The notes under the pieces were generated by a model. The model saw only the letters and a program-made list of their open reading frames with translations, made no database searches and was not told the origin of the DNA. Of a stretch of DNA of 39,393 nt, positions 1 to 9,343 are shown piece by piece. How positions within the stretch are numbered: position 1 is the first letter of the stretch; each line of letters starts with the position of its first letter. The position numbers were made by a program, and so were the translations under genes. Source of the stretch: Beijerinckiaceae bacterium (GTDB lineage Bacteria; Pseudomonadota; Alphaproteobacteria; Rhizobiales; Beijerinckiaceae); contig JAIELD010000071.1 in NCBI GenBank assembly GCA_019753285.1, forward strand, positions 1-39,393. Reading direction: 5' to 3'.

Positions 1-798
1 CAGCGCCAGAAGGCGCGCATCGTTGCGGTCGCCGGCAATTCGCTCGAAAGCCCGCGTCTCCTGCTCAACTCCGCCTCGTCGAAATTCCCCGACGGGCTCG
101 CCAACTCGTCAGGCCAGGTCGGGCGCAACTACATGCGCCACATGACCGGCTCGGTCTATGGCGTGTTCGAAAAGCCGGTTCACATGTATCGCGGCACGAC
201 CATGGCCGGCATCATCCGCGACGAGGCGAGGCACGACACGAAGCGCGGCTTTGCCGGCGGCTACGAACTCGAGACGCTGTCTCTCGGCCTTCCCTTCATG
301 GCGGCCTTCCTTGATCCCGGCGGCTGGGGCCGCTCCTTCACCAGCGCGCTCGACGGCTATCCGAACATGGCCGGCCTGTGGATCGTCGGCGAGGACATGC
401 CGCAGGAGACGAACCGCATCACCTTGAGCGCCACCAAGGACAAGTTCGGCCTTCCTGTGGCGGATGTGCATTACGACGACCATCCGAACGACATCGCAAT
501 GCGCAACCACGCCTACGGGCAAGGCGCGGCGCTTTACGAGGCGGTCGGCGCGACGCGCACCTTCCCGACGCCGCCCTACCCTTCGACCCACAATCTCGGC
601 ACCAACCGGATGAGCGAGAAGCAGCGCGACGGCGTCGTCAACAAATGGGGCCAGACGCACGACATCAAGAACCTGTTCGTCTCCGATGGCAGCCAGTTCA
701 CGACGGGCGGCGCGGAAAACCCGACGCTTACGATCGTCACGCTGGCGATCCGGCAGGCGGACTACATCGCCGAGCAGATGAAGACGAAGGCCATTTGA
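1..798 (+). CDS. GMC-family oxidoreductase, C-terminal part (5' end outside window)
   Basis: The frame is open from base 1 and ends at TGA 796-798, so only the last 265 residues are present. GMC oxidoreductases are FAD-dependent alcohol, sugar or sugar-acid dehydrogenases. The visible part matches the C-terminal substrate-side half: an H-N-L-G-T-N-R-M stretch corresponds to the HxxGTxRM catalytic-histidine block, and near the end VSDGSQFTTGGAENPTLT matches the family's 'SGGxNPTLT' signature that closes the FAD site. The overall look is closest to the large flavoprotein subunit of membrane-bound gluconate-type dehydrogenases, but the substrate cannot be told from this fragment. The FAD-binding GxGxxG region lies upstream of the window. 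Confidence 0.85.
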   Translation, partial: QRQKARIVAVAGNSLESPRLLLNSASSKFPDGLANSSGQVGRNYMRHMTGSVYGVFEKPVHMYRGTTMAGIIRDEARHDTKRGFAGGYELETLSLGLPFMAAFLDPGGWGRSFTSALDGYPNMAGLWIVGEDMPQETNRITLSATKDKFGLPVADVHYDDHPNDIAMRNHAYGQGAALYEAVGATRTFPTPPYPSTHNLGTNRMSEKQRDGVVNKWGQTHDIKNLFVSDGSQFTTGGAENPTLTIVTLAIRQADYIAEQMKTKAI

Positions 799-814
799 TC
801 CGGCATTAACGCCA

Positions 815-912
815 GTCATCCCGGACGTAGCGAAAGCGACGAGCCGGGAACCAGAACTGCCTTGAAGGAAGACCGGATCCCGGGTCTTGGCTACCGCCAC
901 GCCCGGGATGAC
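815..912. repeat. Palindromic intergenic repeat between GMC gene and hslU
   Basis: The left arm starts GTCATCCCGGACG (815-827) and the right arm ends with CGGGATGAC (904-912). Inside, GAGCCGGGAACC faces GGATCCCGGGTC, so the whole 98-bp stretch folds as an imperfect hairpin. Repeats of this GTCATCCCGG...CCGGGATGAC type are common between genes in Hyphomicrobiales. It lies between two converging genes and could end transcription from both sides, though there is no T-run. Confidence 0.7.
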
Positions 913-924
913 ATGAGTGATGCC

Positions 925-2235
925 TCACAAAATAAACCGGCTCAAATCGGTGTTCTTCGCAAGCTCGCCGACATGCTTCATCACGAAATCCCCGTCGATC
1001 TCCACCGTCTCGCCCGAGCGGTCGGGAGCTGTGAAGCTGATGTCGTCGAGCACGCGCTCCATGATCGTCTGCAGCCGCCGCGCGCCGATGTTCTCGACCG
1101 TGCCGTTCACTTCCGCTGCGATGCGGGCGATCGCCGCTATCGCGTCTTCGGTGAAGGAGAGCGTCAGCCCCTCGGTCGCCATCAGCGCCACATATTGCTT
1201 GATGAGCGAGGCCTCGGTCTCGGTGAGGATGCGGATGAAATCCTCCTCTGTCAGCGAGGCGAGCTCGACGCGAATGGGAAGCCGGCCCTGAAGCTCGGGC
1301 AGCAGGTCCGATGGCTTGGCGACATGGAACGCGCCTGAGGCGATGAAGAGGATATGGTCGGTCTTCACCGCGCCGTGCTTGGTCGAGACCGTCGTGCCCT
1401 CGATCAGCGGCAGCAGATCGCGCTGCACGCCCTCGCGGCTGACATCCGCCCCGCCGCGGCCCTCGCGGGCGCAGATCTTGTCGATTTCGTCGAGAAACAC
1501 GATGCCGTTGTTCTCGACGACATGGATCGCTTCCGCCACGATCGCATCCTGATCGAGCAGCTTGTCGCTTTCCTCCTGCACCAGCGGTTCGTGCGCCTCC
1601 TTCACCGTGGTGCGGCGCGTCTTGGTGCGGCCGCCGAGCGCCTTGCCGAAAATGTCGCCGAGATTGATCGCGCCCATCTGTGCGCCCGGCATGCCGGGAA
1701 TGTCCATCATGGGCAGGCCGGCATTGCCCGTCTGCTGCATCTCGACCTCGATCTCCTTGTCGTCGAGGTCTCCGGCGCGCAGCTTTTTCCGGAAGCTGTC
1801 GCGCGTCGCCTGGCTCGCGGTGGAGCCGACAAGGGCGTCGAGCACGCGCTCTTCCGCCGCCACATGGGCTTTGGCCTGCACCTCCTTGCGTTTCGCCTCC
1901 TTGACGAGACCGATGCCGATCTCAACGAGGTCGCGGATGATCTGCTCCACATCGCGGCCGACATAGCCGACTTCCGTGAACTTCGTCGCCTCGATCTTGA
2001 GAAAGGGCGCATTGGCGAGGCGGGCGAGACGGCGTGAAATCTCCGTCTTGCCGCAGCCGGTCGGCCCGATCATCAGGATGTTCTTCGGCATCACCTCTTC
2101 CTTCAGGGGGCCGGTGAGCTGAAGACGCCTCCAGCGGTTGCGGAGCGCGATCGCGACGGCGCGCTTGGCGTCCTTCTGGCCGACGATGAAGCGGTCGAGT
2201 TCGGAAACGGTTTCGCGGGGAGAAAAATCGGTCAT
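925..2235 (-). CDS. hslU: HslU, ATPase/unfoldase subunit of the HslUV protease
   Basis: HslU is the AAA+ ring that unfolds substrates and feeds them to the HslV peptidase in the cytoplasm. The 436-residue length fits the family (E. coli 443). Visible motifs are Walker A GPTGCGKT at residues 57-64, the pore-loop GYVG at 90-93, an inserted I-domain at about 105-235, Walker B VFLDEID at 246-252, and the ELQGRLP arginine segment near 314-320. The start ATG (2233-2235) overlaps the TGA of the upstream membrane-protein gene (2232-2234) in an ATGA, which indicates translational coupling. It is the last gene of a three-gene unit with hslV; expression with hslV is inferred from this layout. No heat-shock promoter is visible inside the unit. 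Confidence 0.97.
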   Translation of the reverse strand: MTDFSPRETVSELDRFIVGQKDAKRAVAIALRNRWRRLQLTGPLKEEVMPKNILMIGPTGCGKTEISRRLARLANAPFLKIEATKFTEVGYVGRDVEQIIRDLVEIGIGLVKEAKRKEVQAKAHVAAEERVLDALVGSTASQATRDSFRKKLRAGDLDDKEIEVEMQQTGNAGLPMMDIPGMPGAQMGAINLGDIFGKALGGRTKTRRTTVKEAHEPLVQEESDKLLDQDAIVAEAIHVVENNGIVFLDEIDKICAREGRGGADVSREGVQRDLLPLIEGTTVSTKHGAVKTDHILFIASGAFHVAKPSDLLPELQGRLPIRVELASLTEEDFIRILTETEASLIKQYVALMATEGLTLSFTEDAIAAIARIAAEVNGTVENIGARRLQTIMERVLDDISFTAPDRSGETVEIDGDFVMKHVGELAKNTDLSRFIL

Positions 2236-3299
2236 GACGTGCCTGAGAGAGTGGCGGGAGGAAGGCGGCGGCGCAAGGCAGGCGGAGCCAGCGTGAGAAC
2301 CGCGCGCCGGATCGGCTGCCAGCCGGAGCTGAGGGCGAGGATGAATGCGCCGAGCGTCAGCAGCGAGGCAGGTATGGTCGCGTTGCTGAGCGCGGTTTCC
2401 TTGAGCACCGTGCCGAAGGCGACGCCGGCATAGACGAGGCCCGAGACGAGGATAGCCCGGCGATCGATCATCAGCGCGATGATTGCCAGCGCCACGAAAG
2501 CCGCGATGAGCGCGACGGCCTTTGCGACCGTCAGCTCACCGACGCCGCCAAAGGCGATCTGCATGAACGAGTGAACGATCATCGGCGCGGCAAGAAGATG
2601 CAGCCAGAAGGCGATGTCCGTCCGCCGCGTCTGCCGCGTGAGGTCGCTCTGGTCGAAGCGCATTGCCATGGCAAACACGCCGAGGCCGAGCGCGAGCACG
2701 ATCCAGCCGAGAAGGCGGCTGATGGTCGAAGGCGCAAGGGCGGTCAGCAAGGCCAGCACGGTCAGCACAAGGCCGGCGGCGCATGCGGCGACGGTGATGG
2801 GCACGCGAAAGCGCGCGTAATGCAGCGCGACGAGCAGCGCGGTCGCCAGCCCAGAGCCAGCGATCGCCAGCGGGGAATCGAGCGTGAGGCCGAACGAGCC
2901 CGCCGAGGCCTTACCGATCGCCATGCCCAGCAAGGTGTCGATGAAGCCGAAGATCGCCAGCGCAAAGCACAGCAGCAGCACGATGCTCGGCAGCGCCATG
3001 CGCCGCCGCCGCGTGAAGAGTTCAGCGAGTCCCCAGGAAAGAGCGGCGAGGCCGCCCCACAATGCCGCAGCCCCGGCCGCCGACAGAAGGAAATAGCCTG
3101 CCGCGCCGAGGAACAGCGCGATGCCGATCACGACGAAGATGTCTCCGAAGCCGGAAATGAAACGCAGTTTCTCGCGATCCTCCAGCGGCTCGAAATCCGC
3201 GGCGGCGCGGGCGCGGGCAATCTCCCGCAGCGCCTCGGCCTGGCCTGGCGAGAGAATCGACCGGCCAACCGCCAGCCGGAGATCCTCGTCGAGGATCAT
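2232..3299 (-). CDS. Polytopic membrane protein between hslV and hslU
   Basis: A 355-residue protein with a roughly 65-residue cytosolic head ([20 protein letters not shown]..) followed by about ten hydrophobic helices. The arrangement recalls DUF2157/DUF4401-type membrane proteins, but I do not assign a family with certainty. The start was placed at ATG 3297-3299 because it overlaps the hslV stop TGA (3296-3298). An in-frame upstream extension to 3572 is antisense-like, arginine-rich and lies wholly within hslV. The end overlaps the hslU start by 4 bp. Both junctions are ATGA, so the three proteins are probably made in linked amounts. A role in membrane quality control together with HslUV is only a guess from position. 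Confidence 0.8.
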   Translation of the reverse strand: MILDEDLRLAVGRSILSPGQAEALREIARARAAADFEPLEDREKLRFISGFGDIFVVIGIALFLGAAGYFLLSAAGAAALWGGLAALSWGLAELFTRRRRMALPSIVLLLCFALAIFGFIDTLLGMAIGKASAGSFGLTLDSPLAIAGSGLATALLVALHYARFRVPITVAACAAGLVLTVLALLTALAPSTISRLLGWIVLALGLGVFAMAMRFDQSDLTRQTRRTDIAFWLHLLAAPMIVHSFMQIAFGGVGELTVAKAVALIAAFVALAIIALMIDRRAILVSGLVYAGVAFGTVLKETALSNATIPASLLTLGAFILALSSGWQPIRRAVLTLAPPALRRRLPPATLSGTS

Positions 3300-3850
3300 G
3301 CCTCGATGCTCTCGATGACGAGCGAATGGTTGGTGTAGACGCAGATGTCGCCGGCGATCTTCATCGAGCGCCGCACGATCTCCTCGGCGTCGAGTTCTGT
3401 CTCGAACAGCGCCCGCGCGGCGGCGAGGGCGAACATGCCGCCGGAGCCGATGCCCATCACGCCGTTTTCGGGCTCGAGCACGTCGCCGGTGCCGGAGAGC
3501 ACGAGGCTCGCCTGCCGGTCCGCGACCAGCATCATGGCTTCCAGCCGGCGCAGATAGCGGTCGGTACGCCAATCCTTCGCAAGCTCGACGCAGGCCCTCG
3601 TGAGCTGGCCCGGATACTGCTCGATCTTGGCTTCCAGCCGTTCGAAGAGGGTGAAGGCGTCCGCCGTGGCTCCTGCAAAGCCCGAGATCACGTCACCCTT
3701 GCCGAGCCGGCGCACCTTCCGTGCATTGCCCTTGATCACGGTCTGGCCAAGGCTGACCTGCCCGTCGCCGCCGATCACCACGCGGTTGCCCTTGCGCACC
3801 ATGAGGATGGTGGTGGCGTGCCAACTGTTCGAGTTCGGAGAGTCCATCAT
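3296..3850 (-). CDS. hslV: HslV, peptidase subunit of the HslUV protease
   Basis: HslV is the threonine peptidase of the bacterial proteasome-like HslUV complex. The protein of 184 residues carries a short propeptide, [12 protein letters not shown], before TTILMVRKG, so the catalytic N-terminal threonine would be Thr13 after processing; such propeptides are usual in Alphaproteobacteria. The blocks [28 protein letters not shown] and [10 protein letters not shown] are diagnostic. A longer reading frame up to 4177 is rejected because it runs into the divergent hisB gene. ATG 3848-3850 or 3845-3847 could be the start. It is the first gene of the hslV-membrane protein-hslU unit and diverges from hisB across about 150 bp that must hold both promoters. 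Confidence 0.96.
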   Translation of the reverse strand: MMDSPNSNSWHATTILMVRKGNRVVIGGDGQVSLGQTVIKGNARKVRRLGKGDVISGFAGATADAFTLFERLEAKIEQYPGQLTRACVELAKDWRTDRYLRRLEAMMLVADRQASLVLSGTGDVLEPENGVMGIGSGGMFALAAARALFETELDAEEIVRRSMKIAGDICVYTNHSLVIESIEA

Positions 3851-4001
3851 CTGTCCTGTCTGCTGATGGAGCCAGACATACTGATGATTTCGGGAAACGC
3901 TAGACCGCATCGCATTTTGGCGGGCGGGCTGCTCCAGTCGACAATGCCGGCTCTTTGTGACAAGAGGCAGCGACCCATGGGCCAGCAATTGGACGAGGAT
4001 G

Positions 4002-4595
4002 ATGAGACAGGCGACGATCAGCCGAAAGACCGCCGAAACCGAGATCGAGCTCGCGATCGATCTCGACGGCACCGGCCGCAGCGACATCTCGACCGGCATC
4101 GGCTTTCTCGACCATATGCTCACGCTGCTCGCCCGCCATTCGCTGATCGATCTCGCGGTGAAGGCGACCGGCGACACCCATGTCGATTTCCATCACACGA
4201 CGGAGGATGTCGGCATCGCGCTCGGCCAGGCGGTCGCCAAGGCGCTCGGCGACAAGCGCGGCATCACGCGCTATGCGGATGTCCATCTGCCGATGGACGA
4301 GACGCTGACCCGCGTCGCAGTCGACATCTCCGGCCGGCCGTTCCTCGTGTTCCGCACTGAGTTCTCGGCACCCAAGATCGGCGAGTTCGACACTGAATTG
4401 GTGCGCGAATGGTTTCAGGGCTTCGCGATCAACGCCGGGCTGACGCTCCATGTCGAGACGCTTTACGGGCTGAACAATCACCATATCGCCGAAAGCTGCT
4501 TCAAGGGTCTCGCCCGCGCGCTCCGGCTCGCCGTCGCGATCGACGCCCGCATGGCCGACCATGTTCCCTCGACCAAGGGCACGCTCTCGGTCTAG
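4002..4595 (+). CDS. hisB: HisB, imidazoleglycerol-phosphate dehydratase
   Basis: HisB catalyses the Mn-dependent dehydration of imidazoleglycerol phosphate, the sixth step of histidine synthesis. At 197 residues it is the single-domain form, without the phosphatase domain found in enterobacteria. The metal-binding histidine motifs are HHTTED at 64-69 and NNHHIAE at 158-164. The start at 4002 gives the family-like N-terminus [16 protein letters not shown]; an ATG at 3999 and one at 3957 are alternatives, and the GAGGA at 3995-3999 is unusually close to 4002. It is the first gene of the his cluster that continues through hisE. Confidence 0.95.
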   Translation: MRQATISRKTAETEIELAIDLDGTGRSDISTGIGFLDHMLTLLARHSLIDLAVKATGDTHVDFHHTTEDVGIALGQAVAKALGDKRGITRYADVHLPMDETLTRVAVDISGRPFLVFRTEFSAPKIGEFDTELVREWFQGFAINAGLTLHVETLYGLNNHHIAESCFKGLARALRLAVAIDARMADHVPSTKGTLSV

Positions 4596-4634
4596 AAGGT
4601 CGGCCGGCAGCACGTTTTTTCAAGGAGCGCCGCG

Positions 4635-5150
4635 ATGGCGATCTATACCGTCCACGTCAAACAGGGCATTCCCGGCGTCGATGATCGTCGGCGTGCTGCG
4701 ATCGACGCCGTGTTCCTGAGGGACGGGTTCAGCCCTGCGGCCTTCGTATTCGGGCCGTTCTGGCTGCTGGCGAACCGGCTCTGGCTCGCGGCGCTGGTCT
4801 ATGCGGCGCTCGCCGTCACGCTTGCCTTCGTCGCGACCGTGCTGCATCTGCCGCCCGCCGCCGCCTCGCTGCTGACGCTGCTCCTCAACCTTCTGCTGGG
4901 GCTGGAAGCGCGCAACCTGGTGCGCGAGAAACTCGAGCGTCGTGGATTTGCAGCCGTGAAGGTGGTGCAGGGCACCAAGCTGGACGATGCCGAGCGGCGC
5001 TTTTTTGCGGCCTGGCAGCCGGAGGCCGAGCCAATCACCGAACGCGCTTTGCCGAGCCAGCCTTCGCAAGGTCCCTGGACGACGAGCGTGCCGTCGGTGC
5101 GGCGCGACGACGTGGTCGGCCTGTTCCCGGAGAAGGGCGGCCATCAGTGA
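4635..5150 (+). CDS. DUF2628 family membrane protein, resident copy
   Basis: A 171-residue protein of unknown function. The core GFSPAAFVFGPFWLLANRLW is the DUF2628 signature, followed by two hydrophobic segments (about residues 50-92) and a LGLEARNLVREKL stretch. The C-terminal 50 residues are polar and proline-rich. AAGGAG at 4622-4627 sits 7 bases before the ATG. Its TGA (5148-5150) overlaps a GTG (5147-5149) that begins a copy of the hisH start, so the ancestral order was evidently hisB-DUF2628-hisH with GTGA coupling. DUF2628 genes sit in his clusters of other Hyphomicrobiales, but no role in histidine synthesis is known to me. Confidence 0.85.
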   Translation: MAIYTVHVKQGIPGVDDRRRAAIDAVFLRDGFSPAAFVFGPFWLLANRLWLAALVYAALAVTLAFVATVLHLPPAAASLLTLLLNLLLGLEARNLVREKLERRGFAAVKVVQGTKLDDAERRFFAAWQPEAEPITERALPSQPSQGPWTTSVPSVRRDDVVGLFPEKGGHQ

Positions 5151-5221
5151 ACATCGCGCTCATCGATTACGAGGCAGGCAACATCCATTCCGCCCACAAG
5201 GCGCTGGAGGTGGCGGCGCGG
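5147..5221 (+). pseudogene. Truncated hisH 5' fragment (first 24-25 codons)
   Basis: GTG 5147 followed by codons that read [20 protein letters not shown] and EVAAR, the same residues as the N-terminus of intact hisH at 5726. Homology stops abruptly at 5221. The frame stays open into the next gene, so translation could give a 190-residue fusion of a HisH N-terminus with a DUF2628 domain. The fragment has the coupled GTGA start expected of the original hisH, which suggests this is the original 5' end, left behind by an insertion. Confidence 0.85.
5148..5220 (+). repeat. Direct repeat copy A (hisH codons 1-25)
   Basis: 73 bp matching 5727-5799 with two differences, both synonymous (TAC/TAT at codon 8 and GCA/GCC at codon 10). 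The first base of the start codon also differs (GTG here, ATG in copy B). The two copies bracket the AT-richer DUF2628 gene. Confidence 0.95.
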
Positions 5222-5239
5222 CAATGCGAAAGGTCTAAC

Positions 5240-5719
5240 ATGGCCACGTTCAGCGTGTTCGTTCCGCCCGAAATTGCGGTGAATTTTAATGAACATATCC
5301 ATGTTGAGAGGCCTTATCTCGTTAAGCATGGGTTTTCCGCAATCGCTTTCGTTTTTGGGCCAATCTGGTTGATCGCTGAGGAGCTTTGGCGCGACATTTT
5401 TATTTATATCTTGATCGCCTTCAGTCTTGCAGTAGTTACGCTAGTTTTGGATGCCAGGGTCGAGACATGGGTCGCGCTTATGATCCCGCTGCATCTATGG
5501 CTGGGATTTCGTGCGAAATCTCTTGTCCGCAATCGCCTCGCAGGTCTCAACTATGCCTTCGCTGGAGTGTACAAGGCGAATGATCGAGATGCTTTGATTA
5601 AGTCATTGCCGATAGTTTGGAGGGTGAAAGCACCACAGTTGCTTTCAATAGAGTCGGACGCTCACCTTTTGGCGTCTAACCTCTTCAGCCTAATTTTGAA
5701 TTTTCGTGACCCGAGCTAA
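5240..5719 (+). CDS. Second DUF2628 family protein, AT-richer, likely acquired
   Basis: A 159-residue protein starting MATFSVFVPPE, with the DUF2628 signature GFSAIAFVFGPIWLIAEELW, two hydrophobic stretches and LWLGFRAKSLVRNRL. It is clearly related to the resident gene at 4635 but strongly diverged. By my count 5221-5700 is about 48% GC against 68% in a hisA stretch, so its origin is probably foreign. The start at 5240 is preceded by GAAAGG (5228-5233) with 6 bases spacing; starting at GTG 5147 would add a HisH-derived N-terminus. It ends 6 bp before the hisH ATG. The C-terminal 30 residues do not match the resident copy. Function is unknown. Confidence 0.8.
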   Translation: MATFSVFVPPEIAVNFNEHIHVERPYLVKHGFSAIAFVFGPIWLIAEELWRDIFIYILIAFSLAVVTLVLDARVETWVALMIPLHLWLGFRAKSLVRNRLAGLNYAFAGVYKANDRDALIKSLPIVWRVKAPQLLSIESDAHLLASNLFSLILNFRDPS

Positions 5720-5725
5720 TCGATA

Positions 5726-6376
5726 ATGAACATCGCGCTCATCGATTATGAGGCCGGCAACATCCATTCCGCCCACAAGGCGCTGGAGGTGGCGGCGCGC
5801 GAGGCCGGTCTCGACATCACCGTCACCATCGGCTCCGATCCGGAGATCGTGGCGAGCGCCGACCGCATCATGCTGCCGGGTGATGGCGCCTTCGCCGATT
5901 GCGTCGGCCATCTGCGCTCGGTGCCGGGCTTGAGCGAGGCGCTGCACGAGGCCGTGCAGGTGAAGGGCAGGCCGTTTTTCGGCATCTGCGTTGGGATGCA
6001 GTTGCTCGCGACCGAAGGGCGCGAACATGGCGTCACGCAGGGGCTGGACTGGCTGCCGGGAACCGTGAAGCGCATAGAGCCGGCCGATACGACGCTGAAA
6101 GTGCCGCATATGGGCTGGAACACGCTGTTCGCCCATCGCGAGCACCCGCTGCTGAAGGGCATCGCGCTCGGGCCGGACGGCCTGCACGCCTATTTCCTCC
6201 ACGCCTATCATCTCGTGCCGGCGAATGACGATGATGTGCTGGCCGAGGCCGATTATGGCGGGCCGATCACGGCGATCGTCCAGCGCGGCAACATCGTCGG
6301 CACGCAATTCCATCCCGAGAAGAGCCAGGCGCTCGGCTTGAAGCTGCTCGCCAACTTCCTCACATGGACGCCCTGA
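5726..6376 (+). CDS. hisH: HisH, glutamine amidotransferase subunit of IGP synthase
   Basis: HisH hydrolyses glutamine and passes ammonia to HisF. The 216-residue class I amidotransferase has its nucleophile Cys88 in GICVGMQLL and the partner residues His196 and Glu198 in FHPEKSQ, so it looks active. The first 24 codons are duplicated upstream at 5147. There is no good ribosome-binding site before this ATG; the TAA of the second DUF2628 gene lies only 6 bp upstream, so translation may depend on re-initiation. The reading frame is intact, so the insertion upstream has not destroyed it. hisA follows closely. Confidence 0.96.
   Translation: MNIALIDYEAGNIHSAHKALEVAAREAGLDITVTIGSDPEIVASADRIMLPGDGAFADCVGHLRSVPGLSEALHEAVQVKGRPFFGICVGMQLLATEGREHGVTQGLDWLPGTVKRIEPADTTLKVPHMGWNTLFAHREHPLLKGIALGPDGLHAYFLHAYHLVPANDDDVLAEADYGGPITAIVQRGNIVGTQFHPEKSQALGLKLLANFLTWTP
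5727..5799 (+). repeat. Direct repeat copy B (start of intact hisH)
   Basis: Partner of 5148-5220, 71 of 73 bases identical. After 5799 the sequence continues as normal hisH, whereas after copy A it switches to AT-richer sequence. Confidence 0.95.
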
Positions 6377-6384
6377 CGGCCGAT

Positions 6385-7122
6385 ATGATCCTTTTTCCCG
6401 CCATCGATCTCAAGAACGGCCAATGCGTGCGCCTGCGCCAGGGCGACATGGCACAGGCGACCGTGTTCAGCGACGATCCCGGCGCGCAGGCGGCGAGTTT
6501 CGCGGCGGATGGCTTTGCCTGGATCCACGTCGTCGATCTCGACGGGGCCTTTGCCGGCAAGCCGATGAATGCAGCCGCCGTCGATGCGATCCTTGCCTCC
6601 GTCAAGGTGCCGGTGCAGCTTGGGGGCGGCATCCGCGATCTCGCCACGGTCGAGGCCTGGTTAGACAAGGGTCTCGCCCGCGTCATCATCGGCACCGCCG
6701 CCGTGCGCGACCCCGCCTTCGTCCGGCAGGCGGCGCGCGCCTTTCCCGGCAAGGTTGCCGTCGGCATCGACGCGCGCGATGGCTTCGTCGCGGTGGAGGG
6801 CTGGGCGGAACGCTCGACCCTGTCCACGGTCGAGCTTGGACTGCGCTTCGAGGATGCCGGGGTGGCCGCAATCATCTACACCGACATCGCGCGCGACGGC
6901 ATGCTTGGCGGGCTTGATTTCGCCGGCACGATCGCGCTCGCCGACGCGCTGACCATTCCCGTCATCGCGTCCGGCGGGCTCGCCTCGATCAAGGACGTCG
7001 AGCGGTTGATGCAGCCCGATTGCCGCAAGTTGGAGGGGGCGATCACCGGCCGTGCGCTCTATGACGGCCGTCTTGACGCGAGGGCGGCACTCGCCCTCGT
7101 CCGCGCAAGGGAAGCCGTCTGA
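6385..7122 (+). CDS. hisA: HisA, ProFAR isomerase
   Basis: HisA isomerises ProFAR to PRFAR in histidine synthesis. This is a 245-residue (beta-alpha)8 barrel with the catalytic aspartates Asp8 (FPAIDLK) and Asp129 (VGIDARDG) and the phosphate-binding LGGGIRD and ASGG loops. The start at 6385 gives the usual [10 protein letters not shown]; a longer frame from 6364 would overlap hisH by 13 bp. There is no strong ribosome-binding site. The stop TGA shares its last base with the hisF ATG. Confidence 0.96.
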   Translation: MILFPAIDLKNGQCVRLRQGDMAQATVFSDDPGAQAASFAADGFAWIHVVDLDGAFAGKPMNAAAVDAILASVKVPVQLGGGIRDLATVEAWLDKGLARVIIGTAAVRDPAFVRQAARAFPGKVAVGIDARDGFVAVEGWAERSTLSTVELGLRFEDAGVAAIIYTDIARDGMLGGLDFAGTIALADALTIPVIASGGLASIKDVERLMQPDCRKLEGAITGRALYDGRLDARAALALVRAREAV

Positions 7123-7934
7123 TGCTGAAGATCCGCGTTATTCCCTGCCTTGACGTCAAGGATGGCCGCGTCGTCAAGGGCGTCCAGTTCCTCGATCTCG
7201 TCGATGCGGGCGACCCTGTCGAAAGCGCCCGAGCCTATGACGCCGCCGGGGCGGACGAGCTCTGCTTCCTCGACATCACGGCCAGCGTCGAAGCGCGCGG
7301 CACGATCCTCGACGTGGTGCGCCGCACGGCGGAGGCCTGCTTCATGCCGGTGACGGTCGGGGGCGGGGTCCGCACGATCGAGGACATCCGGGCGCTGATG
7401 CTGGCGGGCGCGGACAAGGTGTCGATTAACACGGCGGCCGTGAAGGATCGTTCGATCGTCGCGCGCGCCGCGGACAAGTTCGGCGGGCAGGCGATCGTCG
7501 TCGCGATCGACGCGAAGAAGGTCTCCGCGCCGGGCGAGGCGGAGCGCTTCGAGATCTTCACCCATGGCGGCCGCACGCCCACCGGCATAGACGCGGTCGC
7601 CTTCGCGGTAGACGTGGCTAGGCTGGGCGCAGGCGAGATCCTCCTTACCTCGATGGACCGCGACGGCACCAAGGCAGGTTTCGACCTGCCGCTGACCCGC
7701 GCCATAGCCGATGCGGTATCGATACCCGTCGTCGCTTCGGGGGGCGTCGGGACGCTCGATCATCTCGTCGAGGGCGTCACCGAGGGGCACGCAAGCGCGG
7801 TGCTTGCAGCCTCGATCTTCCATTTCGGCACCTTCACGGTTGAACAAGCCAAGCGTCACATGGCCGCCGCAGGCTTGCCGATGCGCCTCGATGCGGCAGC
7901 CAAGGGGTCCGCGCGGCAAGAGGGAGCAGTCTGA
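7122..7934 (+). CDS. hisF: HisF, cyclase subunit of IGP synthase
   Basis: HisF uses ammonia from HisH to form imidazoleglycerol phosphate and AICAR. 270 residues, with catalytic Asp11 (PCLDVKDG) and Asp130 (VAIDAKK) and the loops TVGGGVR and ASGGVGT. TGATG junctions join it to hisA (7120-7124) and to hisE (7932-7936), so these genes are translationally coupled. Confidence 0.97.
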   Translation: MLKIRVIPCLDVKDGRVVKGVQFLDLVDAGDPVESARAYDAAGADELCFLDITASVEARGTILDVVRRTAEACFMPVTVGGGVRTIEDIRALMLAGADKVSINTAAVKDRSIVARAADKFGGQAIVVAIDAKKVSAPGEAERFEIFTHGGRTPTGIDAVAFAVDVARLGAGEILLTSMDRDGTKAGFDLPLTRAIADAVSIPVVASGGVGTLDHLVEGVTEGHASAVLAASIFHFGTFTVEQAKRHMAAAGLPMRLDAAAKGSARQEGAV

Positions 7935-8257
7935 TGGCTGGTTTTTCGCTCGACGATCTCGACGCGATCGTGGCGGCGCGCGCCGGCGCATCGCCTGAGC
8001 AATCCTGGACCGCCAAGCTGCTCGCATCCGGCACGCGGCGCGTCGCCAAGAAGTTCGGCGAGGAAGCGGTCGAGGCGGTGATCGCCGCAACCGCGGGCGA
8101 CCGTGCAGAATTGAGGAAGGAGGCGGCCGACGTGCTGTTCCATCTGCTCGTCCTGTTGCGCGCGGAGGGTGTCGCCCTTGGCGACGTGATGTCGGAGCTC
8201 GAGAGCCGGACGGCGCAATCGGGTCTGGCGGAAAAGGCGCAGCGCCCGGACGCCTGA
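7934..8257 (+). CDS. hisE: HisE, phosphoribosyl-ATP pyrophosphatase
   Basis: HisE cleaves phosphoribosyl-ATP, the second step of histidine synthesis. This is a stand-alone 107-residue protein of the MazG-like alpha-helical fold with the acidic metal-binding segments [11 protein letters not shown] and [11 protein letters not shown]. HisI is not in the window. It is the last gene of the his cluster; hairpin sequences follow at 8275-8306. Confidence 0.95.
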   Translation: MAGFSLDDLDAIVAARAGASPEQSWTAKLLASGTRRVAKKFGEEAVEAVIAATAGDRAELRKEAADVLFHLLVLLRAEGVALGDVMSELESRTAQSGLAEKAQRPDA

Positions 8258-8274
8258 ACCCGATGCATTCATGG

Positions 8275-8306
8275 TTCGGGCGCACCGCCCGAAAAGCGGC
8301 CGCTTT
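8275..8306 (+). terminator. Candidate terminator after hisE
   Basis: TTCGGGCG (8275-8282) pairs perfectly with CGCCCGAA (8286-8293) across a 3-base loop. It is followed at once by a second perfect palindrome, AAAGCGGCCGCTTT (8293-8306). There is no long T-run, so termination is plausible but not certain. The 110-bp gap before coaA also holds that gene's promoter. Confidence 0.5.
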
Positions 8307-8367
8307 GGCAGGTGCGACAAAGAGGTATAAGACATTGATTTTGGATTTCGAACTCCAAGGGTCCTGA

Positions 8368-9339
8368 ATGGATATGCAGGTGTCCCGGCTGGCCGAAGGC
8401 GTCAGCGATCTTTCGCCCTACCGGCTGTTCAGCCGATCGGAATGGGCGTCGCTGCGCGCCGACACGCCGCTGACGCTCAACGCCGATGATCTGTCGAAAT
8501 TGCGCTCGCTCAACGATCCGATCTCGCTGGAAGAGATCGCAGAAATCTATCTGCCGCTGGCCCGCCTCCTCTCGCTCTATGTCGCGGCGACGCAAGGGCT
8601 TTTCCGCGCGACGCAGCGCTTCCTCGATGCGGGCGACGGCAAGGTTCCCTATATCATCGGGCTTGCCGGCTCGGTCTCGGCCGGCAAGTCGACGACGGCC
8701 CGCGTTCTGACCGCGCTGCTGTCGCGCTGGCCGAACACGCCGAAAGTGCAGCTCGTCACGACCGACGGCTTCCTGCTCAACAACGCGGAGCTGGAGCGCC
8801 AGGGGCTGATGGAGCGCAAGGGGTTTCCCGAAAGCTACGAGACCGCCGCGCTGGTGCGCTTTCTTTCGAAGGTGAAGGCCGGCGAGCGCAACGTGCATGC
8901 GCCGCTCTATTCCCACCTCGTCTACGATGTCGTGCCTGGCAATGAAGTCATCGTCGATCGGCCGGACATCCTGATCGTCGAGGGGCTCAACGTGCTGCAG
9001 CCGCCCCGCCCGGTAAAGGGCGGCTTCGCGACGGCCTTCGTCTCTGATTTCTTCGATTTCTCGATCTATCTCGACGCCGATGAGAGTATGCTGCGCACCT
9101 GGTATGTCGATCGCTTCCTCAGGCTGCGCAACACGGCCTTCCGCGATCCCAAATCCTATTTCCGCCGCTTCGTCGAGATCAGCGAGGACGAGGCGCGCGC
9201 CATCGCGATCGGGCTTTGGGAGCGCATCAACCTCGTCAATCTCAATGAGAACATCCTGCCGACCCGTCCGCGCGCGAGCCTCATCCTGCGCAAGGGCGCC
9301 GACCATCTGATCGAGGAAGTGGCGCTCAGAAGGTTATAG
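8368..9339 (+). CDS. coaA: Type I pantothenate kinase
   Basis: CoaA phosphorylates pantothenate, the first and usually controlling step of coenzyme A synthesis. The 323-residue protein has the P-loop GSVSAGKS at residues 101-108 and the family blocks [28 protein letters not shown] and VEGLNVLQ. It directly follows the his cluster, an order often seen in Hyphomicrobiales. It converges on the PfkB kinase gene with only 4 bp between the stops. Confidence 0.97.
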   Translation: MDMQVSRLAEGVSDLSPYRLFSRSEWASLRADTPLTLNADDLSKLRSLNDPISLEEIAEIYLPLARLLSLYVAATQGLFRATQRFLDAGDGKVPYIIGLAGSVSAGKSTTARVLTALLSRWPNTPKVQLVTTDGFLLNNAELERQGLMERKGFPESYETAALVRFLSKVKAGERNVHAPLYSHLVYDVVPGNEVIVDRPDILIVEGLNVLQPPRPVKGGFATAFVSDFFDFSIYLDADESMLRTWYVDRFLRLRNTAFRDPKSYFRRFVEISEDEARAIAIGLWERINLVNLNENILPTRPRASLILRKGADHLIEEVALRRL

Positions 9340-9343
9340 CGGG

